From Lachnospiraceae bacterium (GTDB lineage Bacteria; Bacillota; Clostridia; Lachnospirales; Lachnospiraceae), in the NCBI GenBank assembly GCA_017550165.1, contig JAFZQH010000040.1, positions 1 through 64,000 of the forward strand: 64,000 nt of DNA, written 5' to 3'. The notes below the pieces were generated by a model. That model worked only from the letters and a program-made list of their open reading frames with translations, was not told the DNA's origin and did no database searches. Positions 49,918-59,153 of the stretch are shown here, one piece after another; position 1 is the stretch's first letter; every line of letters begins with the position of its first letter. The position numbers and the translations under genes were made by a program.

Positions 49918-52847
49918 TAATCCTCACTCCATCTGACTTCTATATCATCTCCGTCCTTGAGGGCATCGGTGTATCCGCAGTCTTCTCCGTTGATCCTGGA
50001 GATTACCCTTCTTCCGTTGCTCTCCGCCGGGTTAAAGCTTATATAATCAAATATGTCAACATAGGTAAATGAGTCCTTGCCGGTCATCATGAAATTCTGT
50101 CCGTTGATGGTGACGTTGATGCCAAGGTTCTTGTTGAAATCATCCCCCATGTTGAAGGTATTGACGTAAGAGCCGTCACTTCCTGTGGTATCCTTGGGCT
50201 TGAAGGAAGTTTCTTCTGCAGGGGGCTCTTCTTCATGAGTTTCTTCCTGAACTTCATTCTGAGGATTCTCTTCTGTTACATTCTCATCATGCTGCTCCTC
50301 ACTATCGGCATTTTCACGGGGTTCCTCATTTCCTTCAAGCACCGCGTTTTCTTCAGCAGGATGATCCTCCTCGGCATTCACTTCTGAGTTCTCCTCGGAA
50401 TTCTCTTCAAAACCCTCCTCGACGGACTCTTCCGCTTTTTCCTCGTCCTCTGCAGGTGCTTCCTCTTCCTTTCCGAAATCGGGTTCGATGATCATGAAGT
50501 CCACGGTAAAGTTCTCGTATACCTGCTCATCCGGGTCAACACTCATATTGTTAACATAGATAACGGAGTCGTAGCTGATCTCCACATCCATGAAGTTAAC
50601 CAGCTGCTCAACCGTGTAATAATTCCTGAGCTCGATGCAGTCTCCCTCTTTGATCTCATAACTGGGGGGCTGCAGCACGCCGTCCACCTCCGCAAATCTG
50701 GGGCAGTATACTGTCTGTCCGTTGACGATAAAGGTAATGGTGGATTCGTACTCCGGCAGGTCCTCTATACGCACATGGGCGTCTTTTCCTTCCGTGGAAG
50801 GAGTGATCTCGATCACATTATTATTGTTGATGGAAGCATTGAGGCTGACCTCCTTACCGTTAAGCTTGATAACAGGAGCCTCACCCATCTCACCCCGGAC
50901 GATCCTCTGCTTGTCTCCCACGAAGAAGGTAAGCTCCTTGCCTCGCTTGGGGAAGAGGCCTTCGTTGGGGAAGCCTGCCTCCACGGCGGCATCCACGATG
51001 GTAAGCCTTGCATTGTTGTATAATTTGATCCTTTCTCCGTTAAAATGCACGAAGATAAAGCTGTTCTTCTGATCGTAATAATTCAGGCAGATACCTACCG
51101 GTGTGACGATAAGAGGGTCTTTTTTGATGCCTTCCTCTTCAAACACAACATTTCCGAGAACCTCTTCGCCACGAAGGGCTACACGCTCAGGGGCCAGTTC
51201 CAGTTCCTTGGCCACCCTGTCTGCGAATCCGTGGATCTTGCCGCCGCCGCCTACGATAAATACGGCGCTGACGGGGCTGGCTCCGTTGAGTTCCATGATC
51301 CTCTCGGATACGTCCTCAGCTATCTTGCCCACGGTCTCTGCCGTAAGATCCCATACCTCTTCGGGATTGATGGTATGGGGAATGCACATGATATCCTTGT
51401 ATTCAATGGGACCCATCTCTCCGGAAGCAAGCTTGATATGCTCTGCCGTGTTAAAATCAACCAGATAGTGCTGGACTAAAAGCTCCGTGATCTCGTCCCC
51501 GGCGTAGGGGATCATACCGTAAGCTATGATACTTCCGTCCTTTGTAACACAGATATCGGAGGTACCGGCTCCCACATCCACCAGGGCCAGGTTCAGCATT
51601 CGGAAGGTCTCGGGGATAGCCACATTGATAGCAGCGATAGGCTCCAAGGTCAGATTGAGGACATGAAGCCCGGCCCGACCAACTGCCGCATAAAGTCCGT
51701 CTACTACGTCCTCCGGCAGGAAGGTTACTATAATATCCTCGGTTATCTTGTTGGCCTTGTGGCCTTCCAGGTTGGAAATGATGTCATCATTGAGATAATA
51801 CTTGATGACCGTATATCCTACACAGTAAAATCGAAACTTGGTATCATTGTTCTCCACCAGTTCGTTCTGAGCCTTCTCTATGCCCAGAAGATCCAGTGAG
51901 TGGATATGCTCGGTAGTGACCACCGTCTCCTCGGGGAATTCATATTCCACCGTGGTGGTGACCGTCTTAAGCACACGACCTGCAGCAGCTATGCATACTT
52001 CCTTCAGCTCGCGGCCCATTTTCTCTTCCAGTTCCTTCTTGACAAGGGATACGGTCTTACCAACCTTGTTGATATCGTGGATTTGGCCATCCAGCATGGC
52101 TCTGGTCTCATGCTCATGAACACTCATGGCCTGTACGTGAAAGACCTTCTCATCCTCCCTGTATCCTACGATACCCACAACATTTCTGGTACCGATATCC
52201 AGTCCGAAGACATACGCTCTGTCCTCATTTTCATGATCCATTTCCATACTCCCCTTCTCCCTTTCCAAAAGATTTCTTATCTGCTTATGGGTCTTCTCCA
52301 TAGACCCGTCATTATCTATAGCCTCGTCGCACCTCTGCCGGAACTCGATCTCCGACAGCTGGGATGCAAATATCTGATCGATCTTCTCATGGGTATAACC
52401 CCTGGTGTATTTAAGCCTCAGCCTCCTGGTCTCGTCAGAGGCATATATGTACCATATCTCATCCAGGAAGTCCGCATTGTTATTATCTAAAAGCAGGGCC
52501 GCCTCGTAGATGAAGAAATCCGCATTCCCGGCCTCGCGTTCCTTCTCGATGGCGGATATCACGTATTCTCTCACCAGCGGATGAACTATGGAATTGACGA
52601 TAAGCCGGTTTCTTTCATCCCCGAAAATGAGCTTTGATAGGACTTCCTTGTTGATATGTCCGTCCGGCAGCAGCACGTCTTCATCAAATGCGTCGGCTAT
52701 CTCCGCATTGGCAGGCATCCCCGGCTCCATAAGCTCATGGGCCACTTCGTCAGCCTGCATGATGACAGCCTTGTAATTATCCCTTATGAAATCAAGTACT
52801 ACTGATTTGCCGGCTCCTACACCGCCTGTGATCCCTATTACTCTCAT
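49917..52847 (-). CDS. coaE: dephospho-CoA kinase (CoaE) fused to an FtsA-like cell-division ATPase
   Basis: A 976-aa open frame holding two normally separate proteins. Residues 1-200 are CoaE, which makes CoA from dephospho-CoA: P-loop GITGGVGAGKS, DEVAHELM and EAALLLDN. Residues about 205 onward are an actin-like FtsA/PilM-type protein: FGLDIGTRNVVGIVG (phosphate-1), LVDVGAGTSDICV (phosphate-2) and VFIVGGGGKIHG (adenosine). A beta-rich part, a Glu/Pro-rich low-complexity stretch (about 780-900) and a second small beta domain (to 976) follow. A strong ribosome site, GGAGAAGGGGAG, immediately precedes an in-frame ATG at 52247, so the FtsA-like protein may also be made alone. There is no stop codon between the two parts. 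The gene abuts polA with no gap. Confidence 0.88.
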   Translation of the reverse strand: MRVIGITGGVGAGKSVVLDFIRDNYKAVIMQADEVAHELMEPGMPANAEIADAFDEDVLLPDGHINKEVLSKLIFGDERNRLIVNSIVHPLVREYVISAIEKEREAGNADFFIYEAALLLDNNNADFLDEIWYIYASDETRRLRLKYTRGYTHEKIDQIFASQLSEIEFRQRCDEAIDNDGSMEKTHKQIRNLLEREKGSMEMDHENEDRAYVFGLDIGTRNVVGIVGYREDEKVFHVQAMSVHEHETRAMLDGQIHDINKVGKTVSLVKKELEEKMGRELKEVCIAAAGRVLKTVTTTVEYEFPEETVVTTEHIHSLDLLGIEKAQNELVENNDTKFRFYCVGYTVIKYYLNDDIISNLEGHKANKITEDIIVTFLPEDVVDGLYAAVGRAGLHVLNLTLEPIAAINVAIPETFRMLNLALVDVGAGTSDICVTKDGSIIAYGMIPYAGDEITELLVQHYLVDFNTAEHIKLASGEMGPIEYKDIMCIPHTINPEEVWDLTAETVGKIAEDVSERIMELNGASPVSAVFIVGGGGKIHGFADRVAKELELAPERVALRGEEVLGNVVFEEEGIKKDPLIVTPVGICLNYYDQKNSFIFVHFNGERIKLYNNARLTIVDAAVEAGFPNEGLFPKRGKELTFFVGDKQRIVRGEMGEAPVIKLNGKEVSLNASINNNNVIEITPSTEGKDAHVRIEDLPEYESTITFIVNGQTVYCPRFAEVDGVLQPPSYEIKEGDCIELRNYYTVEQLVNFMDVEISYDSVIYVNNMSVDPDEQVYENFTVDFMIIEPDFGKEEEAPAEDEEKAEESVEEGFEENSEENSEVNAEEDHPAEENAVLEGNEEPRENADSEEQHDENVTEENPQNEVQEETHEEEPPAEETSFKPKDTTGSDGSYVNTFNMGDDFNKNLGINVTINGQNFMMTGKDSFTYVDIFDYISFNPAESNGRRVISRINGEDCGYTDALKDGDDIEVRWSED
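52245..52262 (-). promoter_or_regulatory. internal ribosome site at the CoaE/FtsA-like junction
   Basis: GGAGAAGGGGAGT (52262-52248 region) lies directly before ATG GAA ATG (52247). It encodes the REKGS linker in the fused frame and could start the FtsA-like protein separately. Confidence 0.55.
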
Positions 52848-55487
52848 TTATTTTGCCTCGTACCAGTTATTACCTTCACTTACCTGTATCTCAAGGGGTA
52901 CAGCCAGGGTGGCCGCACCCATCATTTTCTCCTTGAGAATGGATATTACCTCATCCTTCTCAGACTTATGGGCTTCTATGAGAAGTTCATCGTGGACCTG
53001 AAGGATAAGCCTGGACTTCAGTCCGCGCTTCTTAATCTCCCTGTCCACATCTATCATGGCGATCTTGATGATATCGGCTGCCGTGCCCTGTATAGGCGCA
53101 TTCATGGCAACACGTTCGCCGAAGGACCTCTGCATGAAGTTCCCGGACCCCAGTTCCGGAATGGGACGTTTCCTGCCCCAAAGGGTAACGGAATAGCCGT
53201 TCTTCTTGGCCGAATCCACCATTCCCGTCAGGGCCGCCTTGATCCCGGGATATGTCTCGTAGTATCTCTCTATATATTCCGCCGCTTCCTTCCGGGTGAT
53301 GCTTAAGTCCCTGCTGAGGCCGAAGGTACTGATACCGTACACTATCCCGAAATTAACCGCCTTGGCATTGCGGCGCATCAAGGGTGTGACCTCCGATATG
53401 GACACGTGGAATACCTCAGACGCGGTAATGGCGTGGATATCCGCCTCCTCCCGGTAGGCTTTGATAAGGCTCTCATCCCCGGACATATGCGCCAGGACAC
53501 GAAGCTCTATCTGGGAGTAATCCGCATCGATGAAGATAAAGCCTTCTTCCGGCACAAATACCTTCCTGATCAGCCTTCCCAGCTCCATCCGCACAGGAAT
53601 GTTCTGAAGATTGGGCTCCGTTGAGCTGATGCGTCCCGTGGCGGTAATGGTCTGATTGAAATTGCTGTGGATCCTGCCGTCCTCTCCGATAAACTCGTCC
53701 AGGCCGTCGGCATAGGTGGACTTCAGCTTAGTCAGCTGGCGGTATTCCAGGATATCCGATACTATGTGATTCTTCTCAGCCAGCTTCTCCAGCACGTCTG
53801 CTGCCGTGGAATACCCTGTCTTGGTCTTCTTGCCTCCCGGCAGGTTCATTTTCTCAAAAAGGATAACCCCCAGCTGCTTGGGAGAATTGATGTTGAACTC
53901 CTCTCCCGCCTGGTCGTATATGGCCTTCTCCAGCTCGGCTATCCTACCTGAAAGCTGTGCTCCGTAGGTTCTCAACTCGTCCCTTTTAACGGCGATGCCG
54001 TAACGTTCCATGGAATCAAGGGTGAAAATGAGGGGCATCTCCAGGTCTGTATAAAGCTTGTACATTCCCTCTTCCCTGAGCCTGTTGCATATCACCTCCA
54101 GGGACGCTGCCGCAACAAATGCCGGATAGGCCGTAACATACAGGAAGTCTTCCCGGTCTGACTTATATGCCTCGGCAAGGGGAGTCTTCCCCAGTTTCTC
54201 CTTGCGGGATGTAAGCACCACCCCCAGATACTCCCCGCCTATATCATCATACGCGTAATTATCCTTAAGAGGATTAAGAAGGTATCCCCCTATGGATACG
54301 TCTGCATAACGCTCATCGAATTCCAGGTCAGGGCAGAACTTAAGGACCTTCTTAAGGTTCGCAAAGGCCACCTTCCCGGCCCCGGATATAACCCTCTTAA
54401 AGCCTGAAAGAATGTCCTCAAAGGGAAGGGTCTCAGTCTCCACAAATACGTAAGCGGTCTTGCCGTCATGGCAGAGGGCTCCGCCCCTTATGCCTTCCTC
54501 GCTGAAAAGGTCAAGGCCCACCGTATCCGCCTTCATCGCCTTATCAAATACATCTCCGACTCCGTCCCTGTCATTTACAAGTACAAAATCCGCCGCATTT
54601 TTGGCAGCGCCCTTGGCTGTGTCGCTCTCGAACCTGCCCAGGAGATTTTTAAACTCCAGGCGTTTGAATAGGACATAGGCCTCCTGTGTGTAGAGGCTTC
54701 CCATCTTCATGGATTCAAGGTCAAAACTTATGTCTGCAGCGGTATTGATGGTGGCAAGCTCCTTTGACAGCCTCGCCAGATCTATATGCTCCTCCATGGC
54801 CTTGGCAGCCTTAGGAGGCTTGATCTCAGATACATGGGCAAAAGCCTCTTCTATGCTGCCGTAGTCCGTAAGGATCTTCAACGCGGTCTTCTCCCCCACC
54901 CCGGGAAGTCCCGGGATATTATCGGAGGAATCACCCATAAGGCCTTTAAGTTCTATGACCTGGGCCGGAGTAATGCCGTATTGGTCTACGACATCCCGTG
55001 TATGGTAATTAAAAACCTGCGTAACCCCCTTGCTGGTCTTGGGGATGCGGATCATGATCCTGTCCGTGGCCAGCTGGAGCAGATCGCGGTCACCTGAGAG
55101 GATGGCCACCTCCATGCCTTCCTTCTCTGCAGCCTTGGATACGGTCCCCAAGATATCATCCGCCTCGAAACCCGGGCATTCCAATGTGGTGATCCCCATG
55201 GCTGCGAGAACTTCCTTCATTATGGGAACCTGCTGATGAAGCTCGGCAGGCATGGGCTTCCTGGTGCCCTTATATTCAGCATACATCTTATGTCGGAATG
55301 TAGGCGCCTTGACATCAAAAGCAACAGCCAATAAATCCGGCTGTTCCTCATCAAGTACCTTGAACATGATATTCAGGAAACCGTATACCGCATTGGTGGG
55401 AACCCCCGCTGAATTGGTCAGGGTGGGGATCCCGTAAAATGCACGGTTAAGCATACTGTGTCCGTCTATAAGAAGAAGTTTGCGCAT
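52848..55487 (-). CDS. polA: DNA polymerase I
   Basis: An 879-aa repair and Okazaki-fragment polymerase. Residues 1-290 are the 5'-3' exonuclease (LLIDGHSMLNRAFYG, PGFEADDILG, SGDRDLLQL, GLMGDSSDNIPGLPGVGEKTA). The middle 3'-5' exonuclease-like domain lacks the DxE metal motif (GLDLFSEEGI only) and is probably inactive, as in many Gram-positive PolA proteins. The C-terminal polymerase has DADYSQIELRVLAHMSGDESL, the motif-B RRNAKAVNFGIVYG and VHDEL. Start: the second of two overlapping ATGs at 55490/55487, after GGAG. It overlaps the aroF stop (TGATG), so translation is coupled. Confidence 0.96.
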   Translation of the reverse strand: MRKLLLIDGHSMLNRAFYGIPTLTNSAGVPTNAVYGFLNIMFKVLDEEQPDLLAVAFDVKAPTFRHKMYAEYKGTRKPMPAELHQQVPIMKEVLAAMGITTLECPGFEADDILGTVSKAAEKEGMEVAILSGDRDLLQLATDRIMIRIPKTSKGVTQVFNYHTRDVVDQYGITPAQVIELKGLMGDSSDNIPGLPGVGEKTALKILTDYGSIEEAFAHVSEIKPPKAAKAMEEHIDLARLSKELATINTAADISFDLESMKMGSLYTQEAYVLFKRLEFKNLLGRFESDTAKGAAKNAADFVLVNDRDGVGDVFDKAMKADTVGLDLFSEEGIRGGALCHDGKTAYVFVETETLPFEDILSGFKRVISGAGKVAFANLKKVLKFCPDLEFDERYADVSIGGYLLNPLKDNYAYDDIGGEYLGVVLTSRKEKLGKTPLAEAYKSDREDFLYVTAYPAFVAAASLEVICNRLREEGMYKLYTDLEMPLIFTLDSMERYGIAVKRDELRTYGAQLSGRIAELEKAIYDQAGEEFNINSPKQLGVILFEKMNLPGGKKTKTGYSTAADVLEKLAEKNHIVSDILEYRQLTKLKSTYADGLDEFIGEDGRIHSNFNQTITATGRISSTEPNLQNIPVRMELGRLIRKVFVPEEGFIFIDADYSQIELRVLAHMSGDESLIKAYREEADIHAITASEVFHVSISEVTPLMRRNAKAVNFGIVYGISTFGLSRDLSITRKEAAEYIERYYETYPGIKAALTGMVDSAKKNGYSVTLWGRKRPIPELGSGNFMQRSFGERVAMNAPIQGTAADIIKIAMIDVDREIKKRGLKSRLILQVHDELLIEAHKSEKDEVISILKEKMMGAATLAVPLEIQVSEGNNWYEAK

Positions 55488-56515
55488 CATAATAACTCCG
55501 CGATATCGTATATCATCTGTTCCGTCTTCTCCCATCCCAGGCAGGGATCCGTAATGGACTGGCCGTAGCAGTTCCCTCCCGGTGACTGGGCTCCGTCCAC
55601 CAGATAAGACTCGATCATAAGACCCTTGACCATGCCTCTGATATCCTCGGATAATCGCATGCTGTGCAGGATCTCCTTGGCTATACGGGGCTGTTCATCG
55701 AACTTCTTATCCGAATTGGAATGGTTGGTGTCTACAATAACCGCAGGATTCTTCAACCCGCTCTCCGTGTATAGTTCATGGACGAATTTAAGATCCTCGT
55801 AATGGTAGTTGGGGGCATTCCTGCCGCTCTTATGTGAGTATCCACGGAGAATGGCATGAGCTAAGGGGTTGCCTTTGCTCTTAACCTCCCATCCCGCATA
55901 TACAAATGTGTGGGACTGCTGGGCGGCCGTAATGGCATTCATCATAACGGAAAGCATACCTCCTGTGGGATTCTTCATTCCCGCCGGGATATCAAGACCG
56001 CTGGCCGTCAGGCGGTGGGTCTGGTTCTCAACAGATCTGGCGCCTACAGCCACATAAGATAATACATCCGATAAAAATGAGTGATTTTCCGGATAAAGCA
56101 TCTCATCGGCACAGGAGAATCCCGTGTCTTCAAGGGCTTTAAGATGAAGCCTTCTGATGGCTATAATTCCTTTAAGCATATCAGGCGCTGCTTCCGGATC
56201 CGGCTGATGGAGCATTCCCTTGTAGCCCATACCTGTGGTACGGGGCTTATTGGTATAGATCCTGGGAATGATGACGATCTTATCTGCCACCTTGTCCTGT
56301 ACAGTGCGAAGTCTCCCTATGTATTCCAGGACGGAATCCTCCCTGTCTGCTGAGCAGGGCCCGATGACCAGGATGAACTTATCGCTCTGCCCCAGAATAA
56401 CTGACTGGATCGCCTTGTCATTAGCAGCTTTCTGCTCTGCTCCTTTATCCGATAAAGGATACATCTCCTTCACCACACGGGCGTTGGGAAGTTCCCTCTT
56501 AAACTCTAAATTCAT
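55487..56515 (-). CDS. aroF: 3-deoxy-7-phosphoheptulonate (DAHP) synthase, class I
   Basis: A 342-aa enzyme that condenses PEP and erythrose-4-phosphate, the first step of aromatic amino acid synthesis. Type I-alpha motifs are present: VIGPCSAD, YTNKPRTTGMGYKG, LHQPDPEAAPDML, GARSVENQTHR, NHSNSDKK and YLVDGAQSP. The protein is about the size of E. coli AroF/AroG. It has its own promoter (56550-56578) at the end of pheA, and its stop overlaps the polA start. With pheA it forms a phenylalanine-related pair. Confidence 0.95.
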   Translation of the reverse strand: MNLEFKRELPNARVVKEMYPLSDKGAEQKAANDKAIQSVILGQSDKFILVIGPCSADREDSVLEYIGRLRTVQDKVADKIVIIPRIYTNKPRTTGMGYKGMLHQPDPEAAPDMLKGIIAIRRLHLKALEDTGFSCADEMLYPENHSFLSDVLSYVAVGARSVENQTHRLTASGLDIPAGMKNPTGGMLSVMMNAITAAQQSHTFVYAGWEVKSKGNPLAHAILRGYSHKSGRNAPNYHYEDLKFVHELYTESGLKNPAVIVDTNHSNSDKKFDEQPRIAKEILHSMRLSEDIRGMVKGLMIESYLVDGAQSPGGNCYGQSITDPCLGWEKTEQMIYDIAELL

Positions 56516-56549
56516 GATATTAAATCCTTTCTCTCAACTCTCAACTTTT

Positions 56550-56578
56550 ATTGTAACCTTTATCATCTGATAGTGCAA
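56550..56578 (-). promoter_or_regulatory. aroF promoter
   Basis: On the minus strand TTGCAC (56578-56573) and TACAAT (56555-56550) are 17 bases apart, start near 56543. The leader is too short for a T-box. Confidence 0.6.
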
Positions 56579-57667
56579 TTAAACTTTGTAGTAACCTACG
56601 AGCTTAAGCTTGTCGCAAAGCGCGGAGAGTTCCTGCATCATTGCCTTCCCGTTCCTTGAGTGGATGTTGCCCTCCGCCTCGATATAGAAATAATAATTCC
56701 AGGGCAGGCTCTTTAAGGGCCTGCTTTTTAAGCTCTTCATGTTGATGCCGTGAGCCCCGATTATATTAAGGGTGGAGGCCAGGGCACCGGCTTCGTTCTT
56801 AACGGTGAACATAAGGATAAAATTCTCCTCGCTGTTCTTGACTGCGGGTTCCGGATCTCCGGCGCATCTTGAAAAAACCGCAAATCTGGTGGTATTGATG
56901 CCCGAATTCTGAATATCTGAATCCAAGATCTCCAGGCCATAGACGGCTGCCGTCTCATCTGATGCGATGGCCGAGAGTCCCTTATTCTTGCTCTCTGCTA
57001 CGATCTTTGCCGCTGCCGATGTATTGGCAGCCTCCCTCAGTTCCGCGTCCATCCCGGACAGATACCCGGAACACTGGGCCAGAGCCTGGGGATGACTGAT
57101 GACACATTTAATATCTGCCTTTTTACTTCCGGGAAGCCCCAGTAAATGATGGCTTACGGGGAGGTCGTAGATCTTCCTGATATAAAGAGACCCCTGGAAC
57201 ATAAGGTCAAGAACGGTTCCCACTTCTCCCGCCATGCTGTTCTCTATGGGCAGAACGGCGCAGTCATTGTCACCGTACTCCACGCTCCTGTATGCTTCTG
57301 TGAAATCATGCATGGAAATGAGCCTTGCCCCCGGGAAAAGGCGCTTTGCCGCGATATTTGCAAATGCTCCTTCCGCCCCGCCATAGGCCACCTTCATGCC
57401 CTTCATCCTCATTTCCTGGTATGAACAGGACACATCGAGAGCCGACTTCAGGTAAGACACGTAATATGAACGTATCTCTTCATCGGAAATGAAGCCGCTG
57501 CATCTGTCTATCAGTTCTTTCTCTCTGCCGGGATCCCGGACGGGAAGCCCGTTTTCCTTCTTGTATGCTGCGATCCTTTTGGCATAGCCCATCCGCTTCT
57601 CGAAGAGCCTGGCCATCTCCTCATCGATCTCATTGATTCCCAATCTGCACTCTTTTAATTCATCCAT
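56579..57667 (-). CDS. pheA: chorismate mutase / prephenate dehydratase (P-protein)
   Basis: A 362-aa bifunctional enzyme making phenylpyruvate from chorismate. The chorismate mutase AroQ domain covers residues 1-85 (LGINEIDEEMARLFEKRMGYAKRIA). Prephenate dehydratase follows (about 95-275; VAYGGAEGAFANIAA, PIENSMAGEV, and the catalytic TRF in INTTRFAVFS). A C-terminal ACT domain (GALASTLNIIGAHGIN, then SLKSRP) senses phenylalanine; the usual ESRP is KSRP here. I chose the ATG at 57667, after GGAGAAC; the longer frame enters the palindrome. Confidence 0.94.
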   Translation of the reverse strand: MDELKECRLGINEIDEEMARLFEKRMGYAKRIAAYKKENGLPVRDPGREKELIDRCSGFISDEEIRSYYVSYLKSALDVSCSYQEMRMKGMKVAYGGAEGAFANIAAKRLFPGARLISMHDFTEAYRSVEYGDNDCAVLPIENSMAGEVGTVLDLMFQGSLYIRKIYDLPVSHHLLGLPGSKKADIKCVISHPQALAQCSGYLSGMDAELREAANTSAAAKIVAESKNKGLSAIASDETAAVYGLEILDSDIQNSGINTTRFAVFSRCAGDPEPAVKNSEENFILMFTVKNEAGALASTLNIIGAHGINMKSLKSRPLKSLPWNYYFYIEAEGNIHSRNGKAMMQELSALCDKLKLVGYYKV

Positions 57668-57682
57668 TTTTGTTCTCCTATT

Positions 57683-57713
57683 GTGTGACAAAAGGACCGT
57701 CCCCCTGTCACAC
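57683..57713. repeat. class B palindrome overlapping the radA stop codon
   Basis: GTGTGACAAAAGGACCG and TCCCCCTGTCACAC. Its left part on the minus strand (GTGTGA) supplies the last codon and the stop of radA. Confidence 0.85.
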
Positions 57714-59072
57714 CCGTATCAATTCTATAGCTTCCGACAGGTTGGCTACGGGTATGATCTCTATCCCCTTGACCTTTCCCAGTTTCTCGTAGGTCACTGC
57801 CGGCACCACAGCCTTTTTAAATCCCAGCTTGGCCGCCTCGGCGATACGCTGTTCTCCGAAGTTCACCGCCCGGACTTCTCCTGAGAGGCCGACTTCACCG
57901 AATACCACAATATCATCCCCCACGGGAACTTCCCGGAAGCTGGAGACTATGGCCATAGCTATTCCCAGATCAATGGCAGGCTCCGTCATCTTCATGCCTC
58001 CCGCTATATTGATATAGGCATCGTCCCCCGACAGATGGATCCCCAGCCTCTTCTCCAGCACTGCCATAAGCAGGTTGACCCTGTTAGCATCAGTCCCTAC
58101 GGCTGCCCGTCTGGGTATGCCCAGGTTAGACTGACATACCAGCGCCTGGATCTCTATAAGAATGGGCCTTGTGCCTTCCATACTGCAGGCCACCACTGTC
58201 CCCGACGCATTAAGGGGACGGCCGTTGAGCATATACTCAGAGGGATTGGGGACTTCTTTAAGGCCCTCCGAACCCATCTCGAAGACTCCTATCTCATTGG
58301 TGGAACCGAAACGGTTCTTGACACCCCTGAGAATACGGTATGAAGCATACCGGTCTCCTTCAAAATACAGTACCGTATCCACCATATGTTCCAATACCCT
58401 TGGCCCTGCAACCGTGCCCTCCTTGGTCACATGACCCACTATAAAAATGGCGATCCCAAGGCCCTTGGCCAGCTGCATCAGCACGGCAGTGGACTCTCTT
58501 ACCTGGGATACGCTTCCCGCTGATGATGTCACATCCTCACTTACCATGGTCTGGATGGAATCAATGATGACCACTTCCGGCTTCTCCTTGCGGATAACAG
58601 CCTCGATATCCGTCAGGTTATTCTCGCACATAAGAAGGAGGGAGTCATTGAAACTCCCTATACGGTCCGCCCGAAGCTTGATCTGCTGCAGAGACTCCTC
58701 GCCTGAAATATACAAAACTCTGCTGCTGCGTGAGATATTCTCACACATCTGAAGCAGAAGGGTGGACTTTCCTATGCCCGGATCTCCTCCCAGAAGAGTC
58801 AGGGATCCGTGGACTATGCCTCCTCCCAGAACCCTGTCCATCTCGGGGATGCCTGTGGAAAGCCTCACCGACTCATCCATATCTATCTCTGACAGGCGGT
58901 GGGCCACAGCTCCCGATACAGAAGCCCTCTTTCGTGAACCTGCCGGCGTGGTGCTCACCTTCTCCTCCACCAGGGTGTTCCAGGCCTTGCAGGCAGGGCA
59001 CTGCCCCATCCATTTTGAGCTTTCATTGCCGCATTCCGTACAGAAGAACACGGTAGATATCTTCTTCGCCAT
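57708..59072 (-). CDS. radA: DNA repair protein RadA (Sms)
   Basis: A 454-aa branch-migration helicase acting in recombination. An N-terminal C4 zinc finger (CTECGNESSKWMGQCPAC), Walker A GDPGIGKSTLLLQ, the RadA-specific KNRFGSTNEIGVFEM motif and a C-terminal Lon-protease-like domain without the catalytic dyad (GEVGLSGEVRAV) identify it. AAGGAAAT precedes the ATG. The stop codon lies in a class B palindrome. Confidence 0.96.
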   Translation of the reverse strand: MAKKISTVFFCTECGNESSKWMGQCPACKAWNTLVEEKVSTTPAGSRKRASVSGAVAHRLSEIDMDESVRLSTGIPEMDRVLGGGIVHGSLTLLGGDPGIGKSTLLLQMCENISRSSRVLYISGEESLQQIKLRADRIGSFNDSLLLMCENNLTDIEAVIRKEKPEVVIIDSIQTMVSEDVTSSAGSVSQVRESTAVLMQLAKGLGIAIFIVGHVTKEGTVAGPRVLEHMVDTVLYFEGDRYASYRILRGVKNRFGSTNEIGVFEMGSEGLKEVPNPSEYMLNGRPLNASGTVVACSMEGTRPILIEIQALVCQSNLGIPRRAAVGTDANRVNLLMAVLEKRLGIHLSGDDAYINIAGGMKMTEPAIDLGIAMAIVSSFREVPVGDDIVVFGEVGLSGEVRAVNFGEQRIAEAAKLGFKKAVVPAVTYEKLGKVKGIEIIPVANLSEAIELIRV

Positions 59073-59097
59073 AATTCATTTCCTTTACATAAACAAG

Positions 59098-59151
59098 GAA
59101 AGAATCCTGACGGATTCTTCCTTTGCGCTAAAAGCCCTCGCCGGAAGGGCT
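59098..59151 (-). terminator. two consecutive hairpins ending the small-protein gene
   Basis: AGCCCT/AGGGCT (59133-59151) with TTTTAG on the minus strand is followed by GAATCC/GGATTC within a longer imperfect stem (59098-59121). The first is a weak intrinsic terminator; the second lies before radA. Confidence 0.55.
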
Positions 59152-59153
59152 GG

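Noticed and set aside
56516-56640. T-box or attenuator before aroF
   Set aside because: The leader is about 28 nt and contains no T-box sequence or terminator.
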